From: Priapulus caudatus
Lineage: Eukaryota > Priapulida > Priapulimorpha > Priapulimorphida > Priapulidae
Direction: 5' to 3'
Length of the DNA stretch: 55,351 bases
Assembly: GCF_000485595.1 (NCBI RefSeq)
Contig: NW_014577722.1
Coordinates: 80,929 to 136,279 of the forward strand
Shown here: positions 11,116 through 26,100 of the stretch, piece after piece
Layout: every line of letters starts with the position of its first letter
How positions within the stretch are numbered: position 1 is the stretch's first letter
Translations under genes and position numbers: made by a program
The notes under the pieces: generated by a model
The model's database searches: none
What the model was told of the DNA's origin: nothing
The model's input: the letters and a program-made list of their open reading frames with translations, nothing else

Positions 11116-14100
11116 CTAAAACATCCTGGTCAAGAATTTATAACAGTAGAAGAAAGCTAGTACATACGTTCATACAAAGTGCATGTTGTAAACGCTACTA
11201 ATTAAATTTGTACTAGATATTTTTTGTTAGAAATCACGGAGTTATGTACTGTGGCCTGGTATTTTGGACCTCCACTTTCCCTGTTCACACCACTCCACTT
11301 TCCCTGTTCACACCACCCCACCTTCTCCATCACCCTTTCACCACTTTTTCTCCCTGCCTACTACCTCTAGACCTCCTGCACCTCCCCTTGCTCTATGTCA
11401 TCGAACTTCTCCTTTCCTCTTCCTCTTCTATCATCCAATATAAATTCCTGTATTACCTTTCTCTATCTCTTCTACCCTTCCAAAAAAAAAACAATCATTC
11501 TGCCCTCTAACATCTTCACATTCTCTCAATTTGCCTCCTACCTCCTCCACTTTCCTTCCTTCCCTACCTTACAATGGCGACAAACTGAACACAAATACGA
11601 ACACTCATACACGAACATGGTGTTAACACATGACAATCTTCCTGCCTGCTGAAACAGTACTGCCCTCTCAATGATCCTGTAACAAACAGCAGAGCATCAC
11701 TTGAGCACTGCACACACATGATATGGAGACTGGCAGCTGAGTAGCTGGAAGACAGTCTAAGTGCAGCGTCAAGCGACCCGAGTGCTACCTGTCACCTACA
11801 GATACAATCCTACTGCTACTACTACTACTACTACTCACTACATTTAATTACTACTAATAATAATTCATAATCAACAAGTTTCACTAAAAAGGATACTCAA
11901 ATCCACTCCAGGTGGCACTGTGAAGCCAAACGAATTCCCAACCTTGACAAGGTCAAGCAAGTTGACATCAAAGATCTGCTTGAGTGCATGTGAATCGTAA
12001 GCTCTAACGTACGACTTGTAGGCCTCCAATGCGGACTTGTGTAAAAAGTAGTTCTTTGAGATCAATTTCTCCAACTGTAATCAAAATTAATTGATGCACA
12101 TAAAAAGCTGTTCCTCATCAATTATATAAGTAAGGCCTAGAGCATATTTCACAAAGATGTGTTAATTGTTAGAGATCGAATTTCACTGGCACTAACGACA
12201 ATTGCTGTGATTACCCGGTGGTTACATTCTTTCAACGTATTAGCCAGCGAGCCATGCAGCCGTGATTTGCACGGTCAGTTTTGAAACTGCACGGCCGCAA
12301 ATGTGTAGCACGGCCTAAAATATTGATCTAAACACACATAAAAAAAATTGCACTCCCAAATATTTTTTCTGCACTCCAACAATACTAATCCGTGGCTAAT
12401 AACCTGCATTCTTTTAATTATAAATTTACTAAAAACTTTTTGCAACGGCAGGGGTATAATCAAAGACGAGATATGGTTTCCATGGCAATGCCTTGACCGA
12501 CACACACAAAATATGTCATGCACATCTACACTTCATGGTGATCAAGTGTATGAAGTTTGATTGGAATCCCTTGAAAACTGTGGAAGTAGTTCGCGCCACA
12601 AACTTTTTGCAACAGACAGACCGGCCGACCGCCTGCCCTTCTGCCCGACCGACCGATCCCGGCATATGGTGTACATCTGTCAAATTGTCAGACACGGTGA
12701 TTTGTGCGAAATAACTAATCTAGGAAATGGCACAACAACATGTACTCTCTCTAAAACACATGTATATTTCCACAAATATACACATAACATTTTTGCCAAA
12801 TAAATATTAGAAAATCCGCGGAAACGCACTGACCTGTTTTCTGTCGCCGGCGCTAACATGCTTTCTGAAGTTGCTTTTCTGAAAGTGCTTTTGCGCACGA
12901 CCGCTGTGATTTAACGGACCTGAACTGGCCGCGCGGCCAGCTGCCATCTCACAAGCTCTGCTCTAGATACACCTGAGCGTATGTCTGGGCGGCACGAAAC
13001 AGTGGCCGCAACCCCTATAGACCTTCCCACTGACGTCATAGCATTATGCTCAGCTGGCTTAGACGGTAACCCGGTCTGCACCGAAACTCGTCCAGGGACA
13101 GGTAACGTCCAGAGCATGTCTAGCAGCTTAGATCACCATAGTATTGCTGCAAGAATGCTCCCCTTCTTACTTCACTCAAACAACTTATAGCTTCTGGGCA
13201 AACAGCAGAGAACATGAGGAGCGCTTTTGGAGGAACGGTTGGCAAGTGTGGGATTTGTGAGAACGGATGAGGTGTATCTGTGTATACGCCCACTTCTAAA
13301 CCTGTCATGACAGGGCTTGGGGAGACATGCTCTCGCAATGCATGATGTAGCTGGGACTACTCTTTGCGAACAGTGGCATGGATAAGTATATATTATAACT
13401 GAAAAAAATAGTGGCAAACATGAAAAACCCGTAATATACACTAGTAAAATTCTTCCTTCTTAGTAAAATTTTAATCCATGTTTTAACTTAATCAATTAAC
13501 ATATCATGTTGTACTCATGTAGCAGCAATATTTCCGGTATAGCATCTCGTAGGTATGTGTTAAGCGGCACATAACGTGCAGGGAGTTGACGTGCATTATA
13601 AACAGCCTAAAAAAAGCCATGCTGGCCACCATTATTGCGGTACTATCCGCATTACGAAATCCTTGACTGTCCCCAAAAGGCTAGTGGTAGTAACTTGACA
13701 TCTTAGAAATTCAGGTAATCGTTAGCCTCTAGTACTTAGCCGCTCTACAGTTAACTGCCGGCTGGGCTAACGGACAACCATTCGAATGCTCGGTTGACCA
13801 CTACTCCAGCCAGTGCAGCGGACTATTATTCCGCATGTGAGGGGTGGGTCAGCGTGTGTTGGTTGTCGTCCAACGATTGTTTGTTGTAAGTAACAAATTA
13901 ATAATAGTAAATTGTTCATCTTCATGAGCAAAACTAATATGACAGATCTCTTTTTGATCGTGCTTAATTTGTTACTGACAACACAATGTTTTTTCCAACC
14001 ACCCCAACGCGCCCCCCTCCACATGCAGAAATACATAGTCGCACTGTGACTGCGGGCTGGCTGCAGCGGCCGCAGAGCAATNNNNNNNNNNNNNNNNNNN

Positions 14101-17100
14101 NNNNNNNNNNNNNNNNNNNNNNNNNNNNNNNNNNNNNNNNNNNNNNNNNNNNNNNNNNNNNNNNNNNNNNNNNNNNNNNNNNNNNNNNNNNNNNNNNNNN
14201 NNNNNNNNNNNNNNNNNNGATTTACTGTATAACAAATCGTCTATACCACAACGTATTTGTTACCAGATATATATTTAATTGTTATAATTAATTACACATC
14301 AACGCTCGAATTTGAAGCAGCGCCATGAACGACCCGCGACGTGCTGCCACCTTGAAAAACGTTGCGCATTTGCCAATTTATTTGCACGTTACAGACCGAG
14401 GGCTATCACAAAGGTGCAATTATATTTATACCTAAATACTATTTAACCAAACGATGTTCATTTTAAGACAAATTTTATCCATAATATAACTGAAAACTAT
14501 ATGTCATTATAAAATATTCCAATCCTTTTGCTTTTAATGAATAAATAAGAAACACCGTCGGTCGTAGCACTTGGCTGAAAAAGTGGTTTTGCGCACTTAT
14601 CAATCGTGCGCTTTGAGTGGCGCACCAGTCGTTGTAATCAAACTGTAGTCGTTAGTTTTAAAACATTTTTTAATAATATTTCTAATGGTGATTGAACCAT
14701 GAAACTTTGTATGTAGGCGTAATTTTAACGCTAAATTAACTGAAATAACCTAGAACCTAGAATAAACGATCCCCTTAAATAATGCAATTGTATTACTACA
14801 TTTGCCTGCATGAATGCACACGTTCACACAAACACACAATCAAAACACATGCACATGCACATGTAAAACCATCTTCAAACATGTGTATACAATATTCATT
14901 CAGGAGAAACCCAGTGTCTTTAATAAACCAGGGGTCGAAATTAGCGGTATCCCGATATCCGCGGGATACCAGATTCTTGTGCGGGATACCAGATTAATTG
15001 CTTGGTATCCCGCCGGATAGTAAAAAAAAAATCGTCATAATCGGGATAGTGGTTGTTGAGTTATCAACTTTATACGGCAGCGCATCTGAGCAAGTGCGAG
15101 AGCGCGAGTGCGCGCCCTTAGTTACTAATTTACTATGTCACACTAGCGTTTTTATACAGCAGGCATAGCATATTTGCAAGCGCAAGCGTGGCCGATGTTG
15201 ATCATAATTGTGAACATGTGTATACATTGTATCATGATTGTATCAAGCGAACCAGACAATGCGTCTAGACAATACGTCTGCAGTGTACTGTGGAGGCGTA
15301 TGTGTATATATCAAGAGTAGATAATAACACATGTGTGTTATTATCTACTCTTGGTATATATCTATGTTAAAATGAATGTCGCGAATGCACTCAGCCCACT
15401 AATGATTAGACGCGGGAGCGAGATTTTTATACTAATAATTACATTACATATTAATAATTTTCAAGGCTATTATTGGCATATTTCAAGATTTTGGATACCA
15501 ACATTGTTGAATATACTATCCAAAAATCCGGGAACCAGAATTTTTGGGGATACCAAGATTCAATACCTGGTATCCCGAATGGATACCATAATAAAAATCT
15601 AATTTCGACCCCTGTAAACAGCTGTCCATTTGATATTGGTGGTTGCATGATATAACTGCCACTCAATGGAAATGCCAACTGTTGTTATAGACTTGTGTCG
15701 GCTCTATAGAGTCTCTGCCAACACAGGTTTTATGATGATGGGTACACAGACATACTATGCATATATATATAATCGAGAAGTAGATAATAGGGAAGGAGTG
15801 TGACTTCATTACAAGGGAAATTCGTCATTTACTAGGCCTTAGATACCTACGATTTACTACACGTAACTCACCAACTGAGCTCAATCGTACACAGTACATT
15901 CACCTAGCATCGTGCAAAATCGTTTCCTCGTATACACCTGCCAATCCGGAGATACAGACTAAAACGTAGCGACACGATTATCCATTCTGTTGCAGCAAAT
16001 CGACTCCATAACGCGCTAACTTGAAACAATAGGCAGTACTAATAACTCTTCTGCAGTCTTGTGCTCGGCGATGCAGTGTGGCTCCGCTGGGAGATTGGAC
16101 ATCGACGCCACTCGGGCGAGCTAATCTTTGACTTATTTACAGCTGGTATGCCCCCACGCATGCACGCCCACCGCCAATCAGCAGCAGCTCCAGTCTCTAA
16201 TCTCCCAGCGAGCCACGCCGATTGCCGAGGGGCGGCAAGGTCGTTGTAGCTGCCTATTGTTTCAAGTTAGGGAGTTATGGAGTTGATTTGCTGCCACAGA
16301 ATGGAGAAATCGTGTCGCACGTTTTAATCTGTACTCCGGATTGCGGGTGTATACGACAGAAACTTTTTCGCACGATGCTAGGGATGTACTGTGTACGATT
16401 CGAGCTGCAAGTTGATGAGTTTACGCGTAGTAAATCGTAGGTATTATAAGGCTAGTAAATAACGAATTTCCCGTTGTTTATTGAAGTCACACTCCTTCCC
16501 TATTATCTACTCCTAATACATATATATTTCTTTTATTCCTTGGTAGTGTTTTACAGCTTCAACAAGTGAGTATTCGTATTTCGGTGAAATATTCGTATTC
16601 GCATTGCATATATCATGATCGTGATACGTATCGTATTCGTGACCTAGTGTAATTGTTACAGCCCTAATAATATATATACATACATACATCTATAAGCCGA
16701 CAAAAACGACAGAAACTAACTGGGTACCTACATGTATGCACTTGACAGGTAAGTCTATGTAGTTGAATAGTTCATGGTGAAACTTAACAGACATGCAGCT
16801 GCTGAGGAACACCATGACCTTTTTCTTGCGGTTTTTCTTCAGGAATGTGAACAACAGAAGTAAGCGTTTCTCTGATGGACAGACCACATAACCCTGAAAT
16901 GAACAATGCATGTATGAACCAGTCAATAAGATATCGAATTTACTGCAATAAACCACCATTTCTGTCCTACCTGGGTTCTCCCCACAACCTTCCCATGAAC
17001 ACATAATTGTTAATTTCCCACTGTTTCAAAAGTATCCCTTTCTGAACCCCCCCCCCCAATAAAAAACACTGTTAAAATATAAATTGTCTTGCCCTAAACA

Positions 17101-20100
17101 CAAAATAAAATATGACACTTAAAGAGGTGAGAATGAAACAAACCTGCTCGAGTCCCTCCACAGTTGCCTTGTCACGCTGGTCATCCACACCAACATACAG
17201 TGGCTCTTTCTTCAATGCGATTCTTGCTAGATCCTCTGTCCTGCGCGTCTGTGTCGCGGAGAACAGCATTGTTTGTCGTCGCTCTGAAAAACCGTAGTCG
17301 TGTTTCCTCATAATTATGTTCCTAACACAACTCTGCACATGTTCCTAGCACATGTGTCACAGTCAATGCCATAGTGTGCAGATGACTGTGCGTGCATGTG
17401 TTTGCATTATAACGAACACATGAATTGTCACCTTATACTTTTCTATAAAATAAGGAAGAATGCAGAAACAGAATAATGAAACTGATAGAGATGACTAATA
17501 GAAGAGGATGGAGCAAGTTAGCCTGGTAAAGTGCAGGAATGAGATAAGGAGAGATGCAAGAAGGAAATCGGCATAAAATTGTGGCATCGGAATGACAGTA
17601 GGTGAATACAGATAGCTAGATAAAGCGTGCAGGTGGCAGATGGAGAGCAACCGACTAGATGTGAGATAGATATCAGCATTAACTAAGGTACGTAAAGAAA
17701 TCATTTTGTACGGACGGTCACCATGTCAACCACACTCACTGGGCAAAAGTCGCACAATTGCCTTCATCTCCTCCTCAAACCCAATGTCCAGACATCGGTC
17801 TGCCTCATCAATAACCAGACATTGAAGGTTCTTGTACATGAACTGTGGTGTGTTCTGTGATAGCAGTAAACATTTACTTAAGTTAAAAGCATGGTAAGCA
17901 CAAAAACCCGCTACATGGTATATAAATGGAATAGCAGAACCTGAATCTTACAAACAGGAAGCAAATAGCAAGAATGTTGTGCAAATACAATAAAATTGGG
18001 AGGAATTACTAAATTGACACTACACTCCTAAAGATAACCTCCTGCAAGGTCTCACCTGCAAATGGTCGAGCAGTCTGCCGGGAGTTGCTACCACTATGTT
18101 AATACCCTTTGCAAGTTTCTCGCGTTCTGCCTGTCTATTGCCACCTCCCATAACGAGCCCATAGGTCTGATGATGATACTGTAGCAGTTCCTTCAGCACC
18201 CCAAACGTCTGCATAGAGAGCTCCCGGGTTGGAGAAATTATAAGGACTCCAGTTCCTGTAAAGAGGTACAGGATGAAAAAATTAAACATGACAATATAAC
18301 AGCATATTGAAAAAAATCAGACAATAAAACACATTTAATGGATATGCGGTATGCTAACATGAGATACGATGTGGCACAAAATAACGCCAGCACCATAAAG
18401 ATATATCTCAGGATCAGGTCAACATGAAGATAATATTAATTAGACAAGATGTAAAAAGCTTATAATAACATATAGATAATATCAATCACCATTTCTCGGC
18501 ATGAACTTCAGTTTGTGCATGAGCTCAATGGCGGGTATCAGGAAGCCAAGAGTTTTGCCACTACCGGTGCGAGCCGCCCCCAGCAGGTCTCTGGAACATC
18601 ATAAAACCATTCACTATCACTGTAACATTTCTGAAACACAACAGCACTAAGCACGTAACCACAAATAACCATATTTCTAAGTACAAATATGGGGGGATAG
18701 TACAGTAGATTAGAAAAAAATCGTTCAAATTGTGAAAAAAGTATGAAAATTGGTACACTTGCATACTTTTGTATGCTCTTTCATTTAAAAGCAGGAACCG
18801 ACCGCCTGCCCTTCTGCCCGGCCGACCGTTGGATGACACCTATATACCTTCTTCACACTTCATTTGCGGGGGTATAATAAACATTATTAATAGAAAAACA
18901 TTAATTCGCACATGATATGACAAATTTATCATAGCATACAATTTACAATATCTCTCTTTCTGTCTGTGTATCGCTATACGTATCGTATCATGACCTGCAT
19001 ACTGAGATGCGTATCGTATCAAGACCCTAGTGTATCATTACACCTCTAATAGCCTCCTGGTTTGCCTTGATGCCCTCCACGTAAATTCCATGTTTTGTAT
19101 GTATTCCTCTTTGTTCCACATTAAAAAATGTTGTAAAAAGTACAGACATTTTGACTTGGTGCTACACAATGGTGGGTCATATTGCCTGTATTTATATTTT
19201 AACAAACCAAAGCCAACATTTGCCGTCATAAAAAATATAACATCGAACCCTGCATTAAGCGAGGGACACACCATGCGAATTTCGCTGCGATCATATCCAC
19301 ATCGAAATTTGAGGCGAAAATATTCGCACCCTCATGCGAAAGTTGAGCGGACACACCATGCGAAAATATTCGCACGACCACAGCGGACACACTACACATG
19401 CTCTACTGTCGCCACACGGCTCCAACAGTCATATGGTCACGTGATTAGCATACTCATCAATGATTCGCTGCATTATAACATCGGCAGGCTTGATTTTCGC
19501 TTCCACGGACACACGATGCGAATTTGTACGCAGCGGTAAAAATCCGCAGCAAAAATATCAAACATGTTTAATCGCTGCGAATTTCGGTGCAGATGAAATT
19601 CACAGCGAAATTCGCCCGCACTTGAGCGGACACACCATGCAAATTTTGCTGCAGACGTGCAAATAAATTCGCATGGTGTGTCCCCCACTATACTTATGGA
19701 CCATTTTCATTTACATGGGGCCACTACATCACACCTGTGGCTGGATATTGGCGATCTTGCTCCATGAGAACTCAAACTCTGCCATAGGCACCTTGGCCTG
19801 CTTCAAGAAGCGAAGGAAACCTAGCTCCTCTGGCCGCAGGATTAGCAGAGCATGCCCGACTCCTCCCTCCCCACGTGCTGTTCGGCCTACACGGTGGATG
19901 TACTCCTGAAGAAAGGAAATGAGCTTATGAATAAATATATGCAAACAACGGCATACGAGATACAACCTGTGCAGCTGTACAGCAGACTGCTAGACATACA
20001 AATGATGAGAGTTATATCATGGGATATGATACTGTTACAAATAAAATGTCATTGGACAGCATTCTTCAAATGTCAAATCACACGAACTTTGACAACCTTG

Positions 20101-23100
20101 ACAGCTCATTGTGGTCAAAACAATTTGTTCGTTCACGGAAGATATAGAGACGTTGAAAATTGCCAGGACTGGCGCAGGTTAATAAGTCTCATATTAAAAC
20201 ACAAGACACACAAGTTCCAATTATAAATTACGCGGCCATTATTGCGATCTATACTTCAAATGATCAATGACATAGCTGATAACAGATACAAACAAAACAT
20301 GGTGAAAATGTTGAATTACGATTTTTCTCAGTATAAACAAACACAATGCCAAACTGGCAATTCGCGAATCCCCAGTGTGAGAGAGAGACTAATTTAGACA
20401 ACAGTTGTAGTATACAGCTACACAAGAACATGCCATGGCAAGCTAAATAATACTATTGTTTAAGTTAAACAAATGTCTCGAAACTGCGTTGTCCACAAGT
20501 TGTCGCAGATTGTCACTCAGTGCGGTACATGTACTGCCACAAACACAAATATAGTATTGTTGTACAGTATAGAATCGTTATGTGCCGTCCGGCGTTATCG
20601 CAGGCGTTAGGCAAGGCTCGACACTAACTTCTTTTTTTTCAGTGGCCGATCGGCGCCACCAAATCATTGATTTTCAATTTTTGGTGGCCGAAAATGAAAA
20701 TCTGGTTGGCCCGAAAAAAACAAAGAAAAACATTATAAAATCTTATCTCAATCCGCTATTGTATATTATTTGAAATTGGGCTCGTCTGATGCACTTGCAC
20801 AAGTCTTTTAAAACAAACCCCACACAATGGCACACACTGACATTGAGATTGCAGGCATACATTTCGAATTATCCATCCACCGGCATCAATTTTCACCAGA
20901 ATCTTGCATACATTTTCTACTTTCACTCATTAGTTATCTAACACGCGGGTGCACATGCTATCGATCCAGGTTCAGACGTTCAAGAAGATCAATTAGAGTC
21001 ACAGAGCATGCAAAATATTAAACAAGTAACTGTAAAAAAACAACATCACATTTGTCTTTTCGATGTTAAATAAAACATATGACATTTAATCTTCATGAAA
21101 GTTAAATGTCTGGCCAGGCTTTGAAACTGTATAATAAATATTGCAGATTGAATAAGATAAAGTAGGAACCATAAGTATTATCAACAAGAGCGGGGTCCGC
21201 ATGCATTCTAAAAAGAAAAAGCGCCATGTGTCTAAGCTTCATATTTCGTTTGCGTAAGGACAGAGAAAATGCATAAATAAACTTACATAAGCACTAGATA
21301 TTACACTTCGGATTAAAATAACGTGATAATCTTCATGGAAATAGCTTCAGTTATTCGTACCGCGAAACTTCCTCGAACGTGGCAGTTCGCTTCGGATCGA
21401 AACAGTGCGCACCAGTGCAGCTAGCTAGCAATCAGCGTGAGCCAGACGCTCCCGATTTTGCCCATGTTTCCCGCGTTCCCGTACCGGACCCTGTCCCGGG
21501 ACGCATGTGTGTCCCGTATTTTTAACATTTTTGAACAAACCTAGCATCAAAAAAGCGAAAGAGAATTTCATCATTTTTTATTTATGACAATTGTTGTGCC
21601 TTCGAAACTCGCCATCGCTTCGCGTTCATTTTACACACGCTCCATCAGTAACATCTCAGCTAGAGCTCATTGTTAGACGCATTGTCTGGTCTCGTGATAC
21701 AAGTAATCACATGTGTGGCTGACGCTTGCCAAAACTATGCTATTGTACTGGTGCCCTCGCCCGCGAAATTGCTTGCTCTGCTTTTGAATCGAGTTGCACG
21801 ATAGAAACCAATATTTTTTTATCCACGTTAGACCACTTCGAAATTTTCAGTTGCCGATCGGCCACCAAATTTCAACTTTTGGAAATTGTTGGCTGCGCGC
21901 ATCAAGTTTTTGGGTGCCCCGGCGCACGCGGCCACGCTAGTGTCGAGCATGGCTATAGGTATCCTGTATATGTGCGTGCCTTAGCGTGCTCGGCGCGCAG
22001 TATATAGCTATTGTTACTGGTGCCGTGCGTGCTTGCGCGCGTACTAGCCATCTTATTGGTGCGTGCGTCGTTCTCGGCGGGCGTTATAGGTACCTGTTAT
22101 CGTGGGCATGCGTGTCTGCTCGGCCGTATATAGCTATCGTGCTTACGTTGCGTGCGTGGCGTTCTGCCGGGCGTATAGGCTACTGTTATCGTGCGTGCGT
22201 GCTTCGCCGCGTATATAAGCCTTTCTAGGTTATGTGCTGCGTGCGCTATCTCGAGGGCGAATATCAGGTAACCTGCTTATGTGCGTGCAGTGCTAGGCGC
22301 GCGTATATAGCTATCTGTTATGTGCGCTGGCGATTACTCGCGGCGTATAGGGTACTCTGTATGTGCGCGTCGTTGCTCCGGGCGGCGTATCTAGCTTCAT
22401 GTATGTGCGTGCCCGAGTAGCCGTTCTCGCGGGCATATATTGGGACCTGCTTATGTGCAAGTGCTGTGCTCGCGCGCGTATATATACTTTTGTTATAGTG
22501 CCGTGCGTCTCGCGGGGGCGTATAAGTACGTATTTATGTGCTGGTGCTCGCACTGCGTATAATCAGCTTTAACTGTTATGTGCATTGCGTTCTCGCGGGG
22601 GTATAGGTACCTGTTGATGCTGTGCGTGCCTCGCGGCGTATCATAGTAACTGTTATGTGCAGTAGCGTGGGTCTCACGGCGGGCTATAGCATATCTGTTA
22701 TGCGTGTAGTGCGTGCTCGCCGCGACGTATATACGTACCTGTGATCTGCGTGCGTATCTCCGCGGGCGTATAGGTACCTGTTATATGCGTCGCGTGCTCG
22801 CGCGCGTATATAGCTTCTGTTTATGTGCGTGCGTCTCGTCGGGGGGCGATATGCGTACTGTTATGTGCGGCGTGTCGTGCGGCGTATATAGCTTCTGCTA
22901 TTGGCGTGCGTGCTTTCTCGCGGGAATTGGACCTGTTATCGTGCGTGACGTGCTGCGTCTGCGCGTATAGAGCTTTGTTATGTGCGTGCGTTCTCCCGCG
23001 GCGGCGTATAAGTACCTGTTATGTGCGTGCGTGCTCGCACGCCGTAGTAGAGCTTCTGGTTATTGCATGCGTTCTCCTGCGGGCGCTGCGATTAGGTACC

Positions 23101-26100
23101 TGATCATGTGCGTGCGTGGCTCGCGCGGCGGTATTATAGCGACTCTGTTATGTGCGTGCCGTGCGTTCTCACGGGGGGTATAGATATCGGTTATGTGTCG
23201 TGCGGTGCTCGCGCACGTATATGGTACCTGTTATATCTGCGTGCGTTCTCGCGCGGCCGCATAGTACCTGTTATATGCGTGTGCTCGCAGCGCGTATATA
23301 GCTTCTTTATGGTGGCGTGCGTTCTCGCCGTGACCGCTATAGGTACCTGTTCTGTGCGTGCGTGCTCGCGCGTATATTAGCTATCTGTTATGTGCGTTGC
23401 CTGTGGTTCTCGCGGGCGTATAGGGTACCCTTTTGTTATGGGCGTGTCGTGCGTTTCCGCGGGGCGTATCGCTTATTGTTATGTGCGTCCGGCGTTCTCG
23501 CCGGGCGTATAGGTACGCTTATGTGCTGTGCGTGCTCATGCGCGTTATAGCTATTCTGTTATTGTGCTGTGCGTGCGTTCTCGCGGCGTAATAGCTATCT
23601 GGTTATGTGCGCGTAGCGTGCGTGCCGGCGCGCTGTGAGTTTTGAACGCTTGTTACACGTCGCGTTTACGTGCAAGAACGGCACGTTGAAAATGTCGTGT
23701 TTAGACTCCACGATAAATGCGTGTTTGTGCCATCGTTCCAATGACCGTTTGAAGTACGCCACGTTCGACTGGCCGATGGTATTAACCTGACCGCCAGGTC
23801 GTGCAAATTTTCACCGTTTCTATTATCTTCACGTGACGGAAATATTAGCTAGTTTGTAATGTTTTATGGCTGGCCACTTTGATCGCCCTTGATCACATGC
23901 ATCACGTTGTGTGTATAAATAGTAACCACAATTACGTCTGTCAGTCAATTTTCAAGTCTGCTTATTGAAGTGTATTAACGAAGATATAAGCTATTTTTTA
24001 AGATAATGACCGGCGGCCATTTGATATCAGATGAGGATGGCCGAAACAACGCACCTTGGATCACATGCATCACGTTGTGTATGAAATACGTAACCAAATT
24101 ACGTCTGTCAGTCAATTTTTCAAGTCTGCTACGAAATTATTAACCGATGATATAAGCTATTTTCTAAGAAATTGACGCGGCATTTTTTAAATTCAAGATG
24201 GGGCCGAAGTGTAGTTGTGATCGCGTGTGTCCTCTGCTTTTAAATGACAGAGCCATACAAAAGTATGCAAAGTGTACCAATTTCATACTTTTTCACAATT
24301 TGAACGATTTTTTTCTAATCTGACTGTACTAATAAGGAGAGATGCAAGAAGGAAATCGCGCATAAAATTGTGGCATCGCGAATGACAGTAGGTTGAATAC
24401 AAGAGCTAGATAAAGCGTGCAGGTGGCAGATGGAGAGCAACCGACTAGATGTGAGATAGATATCAGCATTAACTAAGGTACGTAAAGAAATCAATTTTGT
24501 ACGGACGGTCACCATGTCAACCACACTCACTGGGCAAAAGTCGCTACAATTGCCTTCATCTCCTCCTCAAACCCAATGTCCAGACATCGGTCTGCCTCAT
24601 CAATAACCAGCACATTGAAGGTTCTTGTACATGAAACTGTGGTGGTGTTCTGTGATAGCAGTAAACATTTACTTAGTTAAAAGCATGGTAAGCACAACAA
24701 ACCCGCTACATGGTAATAAATGGAATAGCAGAACCTGAATCTTACAAACAGGAAGCAAATAGCAAGAATGTTGTTCAAACACAATAAAATTGGGCGCAGG
24801 AATTACTAAAATTGACACTACACTCCTAAAGATAACCTCCTGCAACGGTCTCACCTGCAAATGGTCGAGCAGTCTGCCGGGAGTTGCTACCCTAATGTTA
24901 ATACCCTTTGCAAGTTTCTCGCGTTGCTGCCGTGTCTATTGCCAACCTCCCATAACGAGCCCATAGGTCTGATGATGATACTGTAGCAGTTCCTTTCAGC
25001 ACCCCAAACGTCCTGCATAGAGAGCTCCCGGGTCTGGAGAAATCTATTAAGGGACTCCAGTTCCTGTAAAGAGGTCAGGATGAAAAAATTAAACATGACA
25101 ATTATACCAGCATATTTTGAAAAAAATCAGACAATAAAAACATTTAATGGATATGCGGTATGCTAACATGAGATACGATGTGCACAAAAATTAACAGCGA
25201 GCACCAAAGATATATCTCAGGATCAGGTCAACATGAAGATAATATTATTAAGACAAGATGTAAAAAGCTTATATAACATATAATAATATCAATCACATTT
25301 CTCGATGAACTTCAGTTTGTGCATGAGCTCAATGGCGGGTATCAGGAAGCCAAGAGTTTTGCCACTACCGGTGCGAGCCGCCCCAGCAGGTCTCTGCGAA
25401 CATCATAAACCATTCACTATCACTGTAACATTTCTGAAACACAACAGCCACTAAGCCACGTAACCACAAAATACCATATTTCTAAGTACAATATGGGGGG
25501 AGGAGAGGGGGGCGGGTGGAGAGGCTCTAATAGGCAAAAGCAGTTCAGTCCTTGTTAATGGTCAACAATCCATGTTTAAACCCTCCTCTGAGCGGTCAAA
25601 AAGGTTATCAGAACTTACTCTTCGCACGTCACGGAAGTTAGTTTTATGCGTCCTTTCAATAATGTGATAAAACTGATACGCGTCAGCGACTGAAACAAAA
25701 AATTTTGCACTCGGTCCATTAGACCATGTCCTCAGAAAATGTCTGATATCTGGACCTTTCCCCCACTGCCCTTTGACATGTGACTCCAATTTTGCGCTGG
25801 TGAGGGCTTCCCCATCACACTACACATCGAATATTAAGAGCGTAGTGTCGAGCCGTTGAATTTGCTGCGCNNNNNNNNNNNNNNNNNNNNNNNNNCAAGT
25901 TCCGCATAGCAGTACAGCGCTCATTTAATGTCTACTGCGGCTGACTCTGTGTGCGAGTAGTCGTTGGGATTCTAAGTAAACCCTGTTAGTCCCAAATGTG
26001 TTCACATACACACGCCGAAACATTGCGTGGAATGCACAGCGGATGGTATCGAGGAACCTCTCAAAAGAATGTTCGTTGCGATCGTATATGAATGTGCCAC

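Larger units (their letters stand above)
17541..18700. repeat. Duplicated block A, clean copy
   Basis: About 1.16 kb with DDX18 exons 5, 4 and 3 and their introns. It matches 24330-25505 in the same orientation almost base for base apart from scattered small indels in the second copy. Both copies share the intron text outside the exons, so the duplication is genomic or assembly-level. Confidence 0.9.

Noticed and set aside
21986-23550. Many open frames across the GC-rich array
   Set aside because: They are repeat translations that change frame with each indel; the product is a meaningless repeat of Cys, Val, Arg and Ala.
21955-23640. CRISPR-like array of regular repeats
   Set aside because: There are no unique spacers; the whole unit repeats, and the context is animal DNA.
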